Assembly: GCF_000308795.1 (NCBI RefSeq)
Contig: NZ_BAGK01000309.1
Coordinates: 1 to 61,033 of the forward strand
Direction: 5' to 3'
From: Nocardia thailandica NBRC 100428
Lineage (GTDB): Bacteria; Actinomycetota; Actinomycetes; Mycobacteriales; Mycobacteriaceae
DNA length: 61,033 nt
Shown: piece by piece, positions 42,666-51,308 of the stretch
Numbering within the stretch: the stretch's first letter is position 1
Layout of the letters: the number at the start of each line of letters is the position of its first letter
The notes under the pieces: generated by a model
What the model was told of the DNA's origin: nothing
The model's database searches: none
What the model saw: the letters and a program-made list of their open reading frames with translations, nothing else
Translations under genes and position numbers: made by a program

Positions 42666-42818
42666 CTAGGCGGGCCCGGTGGCCGGGGGGAAGAGTCTGA
42701 TCAGTGGTTCGGCGACACAGGCGGGCTCGCCTGCGCCCTCGACCTCGATCGCGGCCGCCAGGGTGACCTGCATCGCGCCCGCGATCTGTTCGACCGCGGT
42801 GAGGGTGAAGGTGGGCAT
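42666..42818 (-). pseudogene. C-terminal fragment of a MaoC-family dehydratase (HtdZ/Rv0130-like)
   Basis: The 50-residue frame reads TLAAAIEVEGAGEPACVAEP and is very like the last strands of MaoC-type enoyl-CoA hydratases such as Rv0130 (EVEGSAKPACVAE). About 100 N-terminal residues, including the catalytic Asp and His, are absent. The ATG at 42818 overlaps the fabG-type stop (TGATG), so the piece may still be translated. It probably arose by deletion inside the operon. Confidence 0.7.
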
Positions 42819-43645
42819 CAGCCGACCAGCCCGCCGCTGCACGCCAGGACTTCGCCTGTGATGTAGTCCGATTCGGGCAGGCACAACAGATATACCGCAC
42901 CGGCCGCCTCTTCCGGGGTGCCCAGCCTGCCCAGCGGCGCGATGTGCTGGGCGGCCTGCAGGATCATCGGGTTCACGCCGACTCTGATCTCGCGGCCCTC
43001 GATGTCGATGGTGGTGTCCTGGTCGGCCGCCGACTCGGTGAGTCGCGTCTGGATCACGCCGTAGGCGACAGCGTTGACGGTCACGCGGTATCGGCCCCAT
43101 TCCTTGGCGATCGCTTTGGTCAGGCCGAGGATGCCCGCCTTGCCCGCGGAGTAGTTGGCCTGCCCGGCATTGCCGTAGAGGCCCGCCAGTGACGAGATGT
43201 TGACGACCTTGCGTGTCACCGGTGCACCGGACTCCCGCTCGCGTTTGGCGGCGGCGCTGATCACCGGCTGGGCGGCGCGCAGGATCTGGAACGGCGCCTT
43301 GAGGTGGACGTCGAGGATGGCGTCCCACTGCTCGTCCGACATCTTCTGCACGACGCCGTCCCAGGTGTAGCCGGCGTTGTTGACGATGATGTCGAGTCCA
43401 CCGAACGCGTCGACGGCGGTGTCGACGAAGCGCTGCGCGAAGCCGGCCTCGGTGACGTTGCCGGGACAGGACACCGCGGTCCCGCCCGCCGCGGTGATCT
43501 CGGCGGCGACGGCCTCGGCGACGGCGGTGTCGAGGTCGTTGACCACGACGCGGGCCCCGTGGGCGGCGAGCTTGCGGGCGACGGCGGCGCCGATTCCCCG
43601 GCCCGAGCCGCTGACGATCGCCGACTTTCCGTGGAGGGTGTTCAT
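42818..43645 (-). CDS. SDR-family 3-oxoacyl reductase / hydroxyacyl-CoA dehydrogenase (FabG-like)
   Basis: The 275-residue protein is a classical SDR: nucleotide motif SGSGRGIG (about 12-19), NNAGYTWDG, catalytic Ser in VVNISSLAG and YSAGK (Tyr and Lys). It probably oxidises or reduces 3-hydroxyacyl-CoA in the pathway with the adjacent hydratase and dehydrogenase. The start overlaps the upstream stop (TGATG). Confidence 0.93.
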   Translation of the reverse strand: MNTLHGKSAIVSGSGRGIGAAVARKLAAHGARVVVNDLDTAVAEAVAAEITAAGGTAVSCPGNVTEAGFAQRFVDTAVDAFGGLDIIVNNAGYTWDGVVQKMSDEQWDAILDVHLKAPFQILRAAQPVISAAAKRERESGAPVTRKVVNISSLAGLYGNAGQANYSAGKAGILGLTKAIAKEWGRYRVTVNAVAYGVIQTRLTESAADQDTTIDIEGREIRVGVNPMILQAAQHIAPLGRLGTPEEAAGAVYLLCLPESDYITGEVLACSGGLVG

Positions 43646-44466
43646 CAGTGCGCGTTTCCTTCGGTGGTCGGAGGGTGGAGGTCGGTGAAGCTGCCGTGGC
43701 GTCCCGCGCCCTGGGCGAACCGGGTTGCCCCGGCGACGGTGTCGGCGATCAAGGAGATCGCGCCGTGTTCGTGCTCGTTGGCCATGGCCTCGGTTTCGGT
43801 GAGCCCTTCCTGCTCCAGCGCCGACAGCCGGTCGTGGCGCAGGCAGGTCTGGGGAAAGCGGGCCAGTTCCTGCGCGAGGGCCACTGCGTGCTCGAGTGCC
43901 TTTCCGCGCGGCGCGACCCGGTTGACCAGGCCGATCCGCAGGGCCTCCTCGGCGTGCACCGGCCGACCGGTCAGGATCAGATCCATCGCGTGGCTCGCGC
44001 CGATGAGACGCGGCAGGCGTACCGTGCCACCGTCGATCAGCGGGACGCCCCACCGGCGGCAGAAGACTCCGAGGACGGAGTCCTCCTCGGCGACGCGCAG
44101 ATCGCTCCACAGCGCCAGTTCGAGCCCGCCCGCGACGGCGTGACCGCCGATCGCCGCGATCACCGGTTTGGACAGCCGCAGGCGTGAGACGCCCATCGGC
44201 GCGTCGCCGTCGGGTGCGAAACGGTTCGGATCTCCCGCGGCCACGGCCTTCAGGTCGGCGCCGGCGCAGAAGGTGCCGCCTTCACCGCCGAGGACGGCAA
44301 CGGCCGCGTCCGCGTCGGCGTCGAACGCCCGGAACGCGTCGGCCAGCATCTCCGCGGTCGTGCGGTCCACCGCGTTGCGGACCTCGGGCCGATTGATCGA
44401 GATGATGGTGACCGGACCGTCACGCCGGACCAGGACGGGGGCGGATACTTCGGATGATGTAGTCAC
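43645..44466 (-). CDS. Enoyl-CoA hydratase/isomerase family protein
   Basis: The 273-residue crotonase-fold protein has the oxyanion segments GTFCAGADLKAVAAGD and IGGHAVAGGLELALWSDLRV and the usual C-terminal helices. The catalytic region includes CRRWGVPLIDGGTVRLPRLI, where the classic hydratase Glu positions are not both clear, so hydratase or isomerase cannot be distinguished. GTG at 44466 overlaps the fadE stop. Confidence 0.93.
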   Translation of the reverse strand: MTTSSEVSAPVLVRRDGPVTIISINRPEVRNAVDRTTAEMLADAFRAFDADADAAVAVLGGEGGTFCAGADLKAVAAGDPNRFAPDGDAPMGVSRLRLSKPVIAAIGGHAVAGGLELALWSDLRVAEEDSVLGVFCRRWGVPLIDGGTVRLPRLIGASHAMDLILTGRPVHAEEALRIGLVNRVAPRGKALEHAVALAQELARFPQTCLRHDRLSALEQEGLTETEAMANEHEHGAISLIADTVAGATRFAQGAGRHGSFTDLHPPTTEGNAH

Positions 44467-45617
44467 AGCGACCTCGCGATGATCTCTTTCATGATTTCGT
44501 TGGTGCCGCCGTAGATGCGCTGCGCCCGGGCATTGACATACATCTCGGAGATCGGATACTCCCGCATGTAGCCGTAGCCACCGAACAGCTGCAGGCACCG
44601 GTCGACGACCTGGCACTGCACGTCGGTGGCCCAGTACTTGGCCATCGAGGCCGTCGCGACGTCGAGGACGCCCGCGCCGTGGCGTGTGACGCAGTCGTCG
44701 ACGAAGGTGCGCGCGACCCGCGCCAGCGTCGCGCACTCGGCCAGCTCGAACTTGATGTGCTGCTTGGCGAACAGTGGCTTCCCGAAGGCCGTCCGCTCCT
44801 TCGTGTAGGCGAGCGCCAGTTCGACCGCGCACTCGGTGGCCACGACGGCGCCCAGCGCCAGGATCAGCCGTTCCTGGGGCAGCTGGGTCATCAGCTGGAC
44901 GAAACCCTGCCCGGGCGTGCCGCCCAGCAAGGCCGCCGCGGGCACGACCACGTCGTCGAAGAACAATTCGGCGGTGTCACCGCTGTGCTGGCCCAATTTG
45001 TCGAGTACCCGCCCCCGCCGGACCCCGGGCGTGGCGGCGTCCACCAGGAACAGCGAGACACCGTGCGCGCCGGCGTCCGGGTCGGTCTTCGCCGCGAGGA
45101 CGACCAGGTCGGCCGACCCGCCGTTGGTGATGAAGGTCTTCGCACCGTTGAGGACGTAGCCGCCCTCGACCGGGGTCGCCCGGGTGGTCATCGCGGCGAG
45201 ATCCGAACCGCCACCGGGCTCGGTCATCGCGATGGCGGCCACGACCTCCCCCGAGCACATCGGCGGCAGCCACCTCCGCTTCTGCTCCTCGGTCCCGTAG
45301 GCCACCAGGTAGGGCGCCACGATGCCGCTGTGCACGTGGTTGCCCCATCCCGGCTCGTCGATGCGGCCCTGTTCCTCCAGGATCACCATCTCGTGGGCGA
45401 AGGTGCCGCCGCCGCCCCCGTACTCCGCGGGCACCGCGACGCACAGCAGACCGAGATCCCCGGCGTGTAGCCAGAATTCGCGGTCGACGCGACGCTGATC
45501 CGCCCAGTCCCTGCGACGGGGGACGGCCTCGGCGGCGAGGAATGATCGCGCCGTCTCACGCAACGCGACGGCGTCGGAATCGGAGGCCCACGGCGGTGGC
45601 CCGGCGATGGTCGTCAT
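44463..45617 (-). CDS. Acyl-CoA dehydrogenase (FadE)
   Basis: The 384-residue flavoprotein has IAMTEPGGGSDLAAM (flavin and substrate loop), VLNGAKTFITNGGSADLVVL, YTKERTAFGKPLF, and the C-terminal YGGTNEIMKEIIARSL. It introduces the 2,3 double bond in acyl-CoA and passes electrons to ETF. It is the first gene of the fadE-ech-fabG-maoC' operon. ATG at 45617 lies 11 bp below a 24-bp palindrome. Confidence 0.95.
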   Translation of the reverse strand: MTTIAGPPPWASDSDAVALRETARSFLAAEAVPRRRDWADQRRVDREFWLHAGDLGLLCVAVPAEYGGGGGTFAHEMVILEEQGRIDEPGWGNHVHSGIVAPYLVAYGTEEQKRRWLPPMCSGEVVAAIAMTEPGGGSDLAAMTTRATPVEGGYVLNGAKTFITNGGSADLVVLAAKTDPDAGAHGVSLFLVDAATPGVRRGRVLDKLGQHSGDTAELFFDDVVVPAAALLGGTPGQGFVQLMTQLPQERLILALGAVVATECAVELALAYTKERTAFGKPLFAKQHIKFELAECATLARVARTFVDDCVTRHGAGVLDVATASMAKYWATDVQCQVVDRCLQLFGGYGYMREYPISEMYVNARAQRIYGGTNEIMKEIIARSL

Positions 45618-45628
45618 ACGCCCGACAG

Positions 45629-45652
45629 TACAGTCAGTCCGGACTGACTGTA
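45629..45652. promoter_or_regulatory. 24-bp perfect palindrome, operator of the fad-type operon
   Basis: TACAGTCAGTCC is followed directly by its exact reverse complement. It lies between the fadE start and the SDR gene. Such symmetry so close to the start suggests repression by a TetR dimer pair, most likely the protein encoded at 41914. Confidence 0.75.
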
Positions 45653-45734
45653 AATATCGGCCTCATGATGGGCCCCTACTCGCCGAAGGTCGACCACGGG
45701 TCGCGCTGGGTGTCGGACGTCGGAAAGCGGACCG

Positions 45735-46508
45735 TCACAGGCCCGCGCCGCCGGTGGCGTCGATCACCCTGCCGGTGACCCATCGCGCGTCGTCGGAGGC
45801 GAGGAAGGCCACGATGTCGGCCACATCCTCCGGCCGGCCGACGCGTCCCAGTGCGGCCAGGGCGGCCGCGTGGGCTTCGGCTTCCGGGTTGCCTCGCAAC
45901 CATCCCGCGTTGACGTCGGTGTCGACGATGCCGGGAGCCACCGAGTTCGCCGTGATGCCCCTGGGCCCGAGTTCTTTGGCGAGATTGCGCGTGAAGTTGT
46001 CCAGCGCGCTCTTGGTCGCGCCGTAGGCGATGGCCTCGGGCATGGCCAGGCGGGCCGCGCCGCTGGAGATGTTGATGATCCGGCCGTTGTCGCGCAGGCG
46101 CTTCGACCCCTCCTGCACGATGAAGAACGGTGCGCGCACGTTGACGGCGAAGACGTCGTCGAAACCCTTCTCGGTCAGCGAGGTCAGGTCGGCGACGTGG
46201 GCCGCGCCGGCGTTGTTGACGATGATGTCGACGACCGGTTCCGGTGTGTGGTGGGGGATGTGGGCGTCGAAGGCGGACCACAGAGCGGCGGCGTCCCCAT
46301 GATCGCCGAGCGGCGCGTGGAGGGCCACGGCGCTGCCGCCGTCCTCGTGGATCTGTGCCACGGTCTCGTGTGCCGCGTTCTCGTCGCGGCCATAGCTCAG
46401 CGCGACGACCGCGCCGTCGCGGGCGAGTCGCTGCGCGACGGCGCGCCCGATGCCTCTGCTGCCGCCGGTGACGAGCGCGATCTTTCCTGTGAGTCGCTGC
46501 GAACCCAT
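45735..46508 (-). CDS. SDR-family oxidoreductase
   Basis: The 257-residue classical SDR shows TGGSRGIGRAVAQRLARDGA (nucleotide motif), IIVNNAGAAHVADL, IINISSGAA and YGATKSALDNFTRNLAKELG with the catalytic Tyr and Lys. The end WVTGRVIDATGGAGL is typical. The substrate is unknown. It is divergent from a TetR gene 86 bp away with inverted half-sites between them, so it is probably that regulator's target. Confidence 0.93.
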   Translation of the reverse strand: MGSQRLTGKIALVTGGSRGIGRAVAQRLARDGAVVALSYGRDENAAHETVAQIHEDGGSAVALHAPLGDHGDAAALWSAFDAHIPHHTPEPVVDIIVNNAGAAHVADLTSLTEKGFDDVFAVNVRAPFFIVQEGSKRLRDNGRIINISSGAARLAMPEAIAYGATKSALDNFTRNLAKELGPRGITANSVAPGIVDTDVNAGWLRGNPEAEAHAAALAALGRVGRPEDVADIVAFLASDDARWVTGRVIDATGGAGL

Positions 46509-46536
46509 GGTGGGGACCACCTTCTGATTGTTGAGT

Positions 46537-46577
46537 GATTGACCAACAAAGACGGTAGCAGACTTTTTTGGTCGATC
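46537..46577. promoter_or_regulatory. Inverted operator half-sites between SDR and TetR
   Basis: GATTGACCAA (46537-46546) and TTGGTCGATC (46568-46577) are inverted copies with one mismatch, extended outward into AAAG/CTTT. The right copy also carries GATCGTTCT, as in the repeats near the TetR gene at 13781. Control of both divergent genes by the TetR protein at 46595 is inferred. Confidence 0.5.
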
Positions 46578-46594
46578 GTTCTAAAATTTTGGGT

Positions 46595-47206
46595 ATGACC
46601 GAGAAGCCCCGGCGCGGCCGTCCGCCGACCTTCGACCGCGCGGCCGCGTTGACCGCCGCCACCCGCCTGTTCTGGGAGCGCGGCTACGAAGGTGTCTCCA
46701 TCGGCGAACTGACCGAAGCGATGGGTATCCGCTCGGGAAGCCTGTACGCGGCCTTCGGCGACAAGCGGTCGCTGTTCACCGAAGTGCTCGACACCTACGG
46801 CCGCTCACCTGTCGGAGCCTTCGCCGGCCGGGCGCTGTCCGAGGAGCCCACCGCCTACGCGGCGTTCGCCCGCATCCTCAGGGAAGCCGCGGTCATCTAT
46901 CCCGATCCCGCGCATCCGGCAGGGTGCCTGGTTATCGGCGCGGCGACCAACGTCACCGTGCAGGACCAGGACGTCCAGGCACTTCTGCGCGATCAACGCG
47001 CCGGGAACCTCGACCAGTTCGAGGCCCGACTGACGGAGGCGCAGCGAAGGGGGGAACTGCCCGCCGAGGTCAGTCCGCGGGCTCTGGCCGACTACGTCGC
47101 GACCGTCCTGCAGGGACTCTCGCAACGAGCTCGGGACGGCGCCTCCGCCTCGGAACTGACCGCCGTCGTCGAACTGGCACTGGCTGCCTGGCCGACCTCG
47201 GGGTGA
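46595..47206 (+). CDS. TetR/AcrR-family regulator
   Basis: The 203-residue protein has the AcrR-like helix-turn-helix (TRLFWERGYEGVSIGELTEA, then LYAAFGDKRSLFTEVLDTYG) and the AGCLVIGAATNV motif of the same TetR subgroup as the product of 13781. ATG at 46595 is taken as start. It is probably the repressor of the divergent SDR gene. Confidence 0.92.
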   Translation: MTEKPRRGRPPTFDRAAALTAATRLFWERGYEGVSIGELTEAMGIRSGSLYAAFGDKRSLFTEVLDTYGRSPVGAFAGRALSEEPTAYAAFARILREAAVIYPDPAHPAGCLVIGAATNVTVQDQDVQALLRDQRAGNLDQFEARLTEAQRRGELPAEVSPRALADYVATVLQGLSQRARDGASASELTAVVELALAAWPTSG

Positions 47207-47327
47207 CGGGCGCGGCTCGCACCGTCCCGGACCCGGTCGTCGCGCAGTGCGGCGACCGTGAAACGCCATGATCGCCGCCGTCTTCGAGTCGGACAACGCA
47301 TTTCCCGGGACCGGTACGGAGGGAACC

Positions 47328-47696
47328 ATGAGCACCACCCCGATCGAGCCGCGCGTGCTGACCGCGCGTGAGGCCGACGTGATCACCACCCTGCTGTCCG
47401 GAGAGGTGGACGGCGCGAGCGGATATCTTGCGCAGCTTCCGTTCACCCGGGTCGTCGCCACCTGGGGGCCGGGATCGCCGAGCGTCGACCTCGAGGTGCT
47501 GCCCGACGCGGCGCGGGTGTCGCCGGCCGCGGACGGGATCCTCGCCGACGGCGCGGTGACGGCGCCCGGGGGAGCGCCGATCGGAGAGCTCATCCTGTGG
47601 GTGGCGGATGGTGCGCTGAGCGCGATCGAATACAGCTGGTACACCGACGAGCGGCCGGCGTCACTGCCCGAGATCGACCGCATTCAGGTGTTCTAG
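47328..47696 (+). CDS. Protein of unknown function
   Basis: The 122-residue product (MSTTPIEPRVLTAREADVIT) is soluble with alternating strands and a C-terminal GELILWVADGALSAIEYSWY segment. A GGAGGGAACC site precedes the ATG. Many actinomycetes carry similar small proteins, but no family name can be given from the sequence alone. Confidence 0.7.
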   Translation: MSTTPIEPRVLTAREADVITTLLSGEVDGASGYLAQLPFTRVVATWGPGSPSVDLEVLPDAARVSPAADGILADGAVTAPGGAPIGELILWVADGALSAIEYSWYTDERPASLPEIDRIQVF

Positions 47697-47988
47697 GAAG
47701 GGCGGACCGCGCGGACACGGATCGCCGACACCCGCATGGCTGGGACCGGCTTCCGCGCGCCGAACGCGGCTGACCGGGTCACCGGCAAGCAGGCGTCGCG
47801 AAACTGCCGCCCGAACGCGGTCGGGGTGCGGACGTGCAGGCGGAGCTTCAGCCGGGCGAACGCGGAACGCATGCGCCACAGACGCATTCGCGACGTCCGG
47901 GCGGACGCGGTGCCGGCCCTCTCCTCGGACGGCGCCGCGGAACCCCTCCGCGGTCAGCGCCGCCCGGTGGACCGCGCCTGAGCGCGGC

Positions 47989-48402
47989 TCACGAGCCGGA
48001 ATGCCCGTCCCACCGCCGATTCTTCGGCATGCCGAACCACTCCGCCGCTCGACGGGCCAGATACTCGACCGACGATCCGGCCGTCGAGAAGGTCAGGCTG
48101 TCGGGCTCCGCCGGGTCTATCACGCCCTCTTCGGCCCTCACCCCGCCGTCCCAATTCAGATTCGCCGGACTCCAACCACCGCGAATGCCGTGATCGTCGA
48201 AATCCAGGCGCAGAGTGCCTCTGATGGCGTTCTCCTCGACAATGTCCAAGGACACCAGGAGCCAGGGCGTGCCATCGTCATCGGCGTGTAGCCAGTACTC
48301 CAATCCAGGAAACAGCGCGTCCAACGACGTCGCGAAGACGAGTTCCGCCTCCGTCGGATCACCGTCGCGCTCCCGGCCCCAGGCGATGTTCTCGGCTCTC
48401 AC
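47989..48402 (-). CDS. Protein of unknown function
   Basis: The product of about 137 residues starts at GTG 48402 (VRAENIAWGRERDGDPTEAE) and contains LEYWLHADDDGTPWLLVSLD and RGTLRLDFDDHGIRGGWSPA, then a C-terminal helix EYLARRAAEWFGMP. It is acidic and cytoplasmic. A longer frame reaches GTG 48486. No family is recognised. It is divergent from the cupin gene. Confidence 0.65.
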   Translation of the reverse strand: MRAENIAWGRERDGDPTEAELVFATSLDALFPGLEYWLHADDDGTPWLLVSLDIVEENAIRGTLRLDFDDHGIRGGWSPANLNWDGGVRAEEGVIDPAEPDSLTFSTAGSSVEYLARRAAEWFGMPKNRRWDGHSGS

Positions 48403-48530
48403 TGGTCGACCCTGTTCGGATTCACGGTCTTCATGGTCTACGTGCCATGATCCGCCATTCTGGCGGGTTTCCCGGTCTGCCACCACCTGGTCACCCGGCG
48501 CGGGAACCCGAGTGGTGCCAAGATCGGGTG

Positions 48531-48899
48531 ATGACGAAGGATGCTGTCGACCTGGCCGCGAAGCTGTCGTTGTTCTCCGAGCATTGGTCGCCGAAGGTTG
48601 TTGCTCGGATCAACGACTACGAGATCAAGGTCGTCAAACTCGCAGGCGAGTTCGTGTGGCACAAGCATGACGAATCGGACGAGCTCTTCTTCGTCATCGA
48701 AGGCGAACTGATCATTCGGATGCGTGACGGCGACGTCCGACTACGGCCGGGTCAGTTGTTCGTGGTGCCCCGAGGTGTCGAGCACTGCACCGCGGCCGAC
48801 GGTGAAGTGCACGCGATGCTCATCGAGCCTGCCGGCGTGGTGAACACCGGCGATGCGGGCGGGCCGCTGACTGCGGGATATGACGACTCGCTGATCTGA
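48531..48899 (+). CDS. Cupin-domain protein
   Basis: The 122-residue protein has both cupin motifs: WHKHDESDELFFVIEGELII (His, His and Glu metal ligands) and GQLFVVPRGVEHCTAADGEV (His). Proteins of this subfamily are small metal-binding cupins of unknown substrate. A GTG lies directly before the chosen ATG. Confidence 0.9.
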   Translation: MTKDAVDLAAKLSLFSEHWSPKVVARINDYEIKVVKLAGEFVWHKHDESDELFFVIEGELIIRMRDGDVRLRPGQLFVVPRGVEHCTAADGEVHAMLIEPAGVVNTGDAGGPLTAGYDDSLI

Positions 48900-49049
48900 C
48901 GGCGCTGCGGGGCGGGAGGCCCCTGGAGCCGTCCGAGCATGCTCGGTCCATACTCTCGCGGTCGTCACCCCGTCCGCCGGATCGCGTGGCGATTGCGCCG
49001 AGACACGTGGGTGGTCGGTGCTCGTCCTACGTCGGTCGGGGCCCGCTGG

Positions 49050-49733
49050 TCATGGCGACGTCGGGTCGGTCTGCTCGGTCAGTCCGATCACCAGGGCGCG
49101 CAGCCCGGAACGGTAGGTGTCGCGGGCGGCCAGGGCGGGCCAGCGATTGCCGATGGCCGCCAGCTGGGGTAGTTGCTCCGGGTCGAAACGGTCGAAAGAT
49201 ACCGGGCGAGTGGGGGATTCGGCGGCGGGCCGACGATCCGAATGAGCTCGGACGAGGATCTCCCCCACGGTGTAGTACCAGATACCGCGAAAGACGTCGA
49301 CGGATCGCTCCTGGGTGCATCCGCACTCGGCGGCGGCAGCGACGATGGATTCGACCATCCACAGCGCGGATTCGTCGAGGAGGCCGACGAATCCGTCGGT
49401 GGTCAGGACCTCGGCGGCCCACGGCCAGGTCGCCAGCGCGTCGTGCATGGCCGTAGCGACGGTCACGATGCGTTCGCGCGGATCATCCGGCAGCGGAGGC
49501 CGGTCGATCTGGTCGACCGCGTCGGTCAGCAGTAGTACCAGCAGGTCGTGCTTGTCGCGGATGTGGTGGTAGAGCGTCGTGGCCCCGACGCCGAGGTCGG
49601 CGGCCAGTCGCCGGATGGTGAGCTGTTCCCAGCCGTCGCGGTCGATGAGCCGGCGCGCCGCGGCCAGGATCTGCGTGCGCGAGGTCAACGGTGGTCGGCC
49701 GGTGCGTCCGGACTGGCTGCTCACTCGGGACAT
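49050..49733 (-). CDS. TetR-family regulator
   Basis: The 227-residue protein has a TetR helix-turn-helix (WEQLTIRRLAADLGVGATTL, then YHHIRDKHDLLVLLLTDAVD) and a C-terminal domain related to the TetR protein at 40344. ATG at 49733 lies 112 bp from the divergent exporter operon, which is its likely target. A weak dyad lies in the gap at 49795-49813. Confidence 0.92.
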   Translation of the reverse strand: MSRVSSQSGRTGRPPLTSRTQILAAARRLIDRDGWEQLTIRRLAADLGVGATTLYHHIRDKHDLLVLLLTDAVDQIDRPPLPDDPRERIVTVATAMHDALATWPWAAEVLTTDGFVGLLDESALWMVESIVAAAAECGCTQERSVDVFRGIWYYTVGEILVRAHSDRRPAAESPTRPVSFDRFDPEQLPQLAAIGNRWPALAARDTYRSGLRALVIGLTEQTDPTSP

Positions 49734-49794
49734 CGTCCCATCATGCCGTGTCGTCGCCGGAACGCTCTCGACACCCGGGTCTGTCGGATGCTAC

Positions 49795-49813
49795 TTTCGG
49801 AACACGTTCGAAA
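49795..49813. promoter_or_regulatory. Imperfect dyad before the exporter operon
   Basis: TTTCG and CGAAA flank a centre that contains GAAC-AC-GTTC. The dyad is imperfect. It lies 31 bp before the exporter start and could be the operator of the divergent TetR protein. Confidence 0.35.
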
Positions 49814-49844
49814 AGTCGGCACGGCACGTAGCAGGGAACTCGTC

Positions 49845-51308
49845 ATGGAAGAGATGCAGGTCGCGCGCCCGGCGCGCACTCTGGCGGCGGTGGCTGTCGT
49901 CCAGTTCATGGTGTCGCTGGATCTGTCGGTGGTCAACGTCGCCCTCCCGCAGATCACGACCGGACTCGGCTTCGGATCGGTCGGGGTGACGTGGGTGATC
50001 CATGCCTACGCGCTCACCTTCGGCGGTCTGCTGCTGCTCGGCGGCAAAGCCGCCGACCGTTACGGGCGCAAACGCGTCCTGCTGCTGGGACTTGGCCTGT
50101 TCGGAATCGCCTCACTGCTCGGCGGTCTCGCCCAGAGCCCCGCCCAGTTGGTGGCCGCGCGCGCGGTGCAGGGCGCGGGCGCGGCCGCGCTCGCACCCGC
50201 CGCGCTGGCCTTGCTGAGCGCGACCTTCCCCGACGGGAAGGGTCGCGTGCGCGCGTTCGGCGTGTGGAGCGCGACCAACGCCGCCGGGGGCGCCTTCGGC
50301 GTACTGATCGGCGGCCTGCTGACCGACTATCTCGGGTGGCGTTCGGTGATGTTCGTGAACCTCCCGATCGTGGTGTGCGCGTTGGTGTTGTCGCTGCGCG
50401 GTGTCGCCGATCAGCGCGTCGCGCGGGCCGGACGCCCGGACGTGCTCGGTGCCGTGCTCGTGACGGTCGGCATGACCTCGCTGGTCTTCGGGGTCGTCCG
50501 CACCGACGTCTACGGATGGACATCGCCGGTGACGATCGGGACCATCGCCCTTTCCGTGGCCCTGCTGGCAGCGTTCCTGCAGGTCGAGCGCACCACGCGA
50601 CGGGAGCCGTTGATTCGGCTCGGCCTCTTCGCCAACCGCTCGGTCGCCGGCGCCAACGGTTACAACCTGATGGTCGGCGCCGTCATGGCGTCGGCGTTCT
50701 ATTTCATGTCGCTGTATCTGCAGACGGTGCTCGGTCACAGCCCGACCCTCACCGGTGTGCAGTTCCTGCCGTTCGCGCTGGGGGTGGTCGCCGGTGCGGT
50801 GCTGGCCGTCAAACTGGGGTACCGATACCCGGCCCGTGACCTGCTGGTCGTCGGCGGGCTGCTGACGGCGGTCGGATTCGCGTGGTTCAGCCTGATCAGC
50901 CCGACCGGGGACTTCGTCACCGACGTCCTCGGCCCCTCGCTCGTCGCCAGTGTCGGATTCGGGCTGTGCCTGGGTCCGGTGGTCGCGACCGCCACCGTCG
51001 GGGTCGCACCGCAGGAGGTGGGCACCGCGTCGGGTCTGCTCAGCAGCTCACGTCAGATCGGTGCCTCCCTGGGGCTCGCCGTCCTCGGGACCGCCGCCGA
51101 CGCTCGCACCGGGGCCGTCGTCACCCCCGCGACGCTCACCAGCGGCTACGCGTTCGGCTTCGCGCTCGGTGCCGGATTGCTGGTGGTCGCCGCGGTATTC
51201 GCCGCCGTGGTCCTGCGGCCGGGCGAGGCAGCGAGCGGCGAAAGTGCGGCCGAACGTAGCCGAGCGCCACAACTGACGGACGCGCACAATCACCCCCTCC
51301 CGAAATGA
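49845..51308 (+). CDS. DHA2-family MFS drug exporter
   Basis: The 487-residue protein has 14 helices and DHA2 motifs: MVSLDLSVVNVALPQITTGL, DRYGRKRVLLLGLGLFGIAS, RAVQGAGAAALAPAALALLS, GVLIGGLLTDYLGWRSVMFV and TASGLLSSSRQIGASLGLAV. It should export small drugs or metabolites using proton flow. Its stop overlaps the next start (ATGA). It is the first gene of a four-gene operon divergent from TetR. Confidence 0.94.
   Translation: MEEMQVARPARTLAAVAVVQFMVSLDLSVVNVALPQITTGLGFGSVGVTWVIHAYALTFGGLLLLGGKAADRYGRKRVLLLGLGLFGIASLLGGLAQSPAQLVAARAVQGAGAAALAPAALALLSATFPDGKGRVRAFGVWSATNAAGGAFGVLIGGLLTDYLGWRSVMFVNLPIVVCALVLSLRGVADQRVARAGRPDVLGAVLVTVGMTSLVFGVVRTDVYGWTSPVTIGTIALSVALLAAFLQVERTTRREPLIRLGLFANRSVAGANGYNLMVGAVMASAFYFMSLYLQTVLGHSPTLTGVQFLPFALGVVAGAVLAVKLGYRYPARDLLVVGGLLTAVGFAWFSLISPTGDFVTDVLGPSLVASVGFGLCLGPVVATATVGVAPQEVGTASGLLSSSRQIGASLGLAVLGTAADARTGAVVTPATLTSGYAFGFALGAGLLVVAAVFAAVVLRPGEAASGESAAERSRAPQLTDAHNHPLPK

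Noticed and set aside
47697..47988. Overlapping short frames and three GAACGCGG repeats
   Set aside because: Frames lack starts with ribosome binding sites, and the repeats are too short and irregular to call an element.
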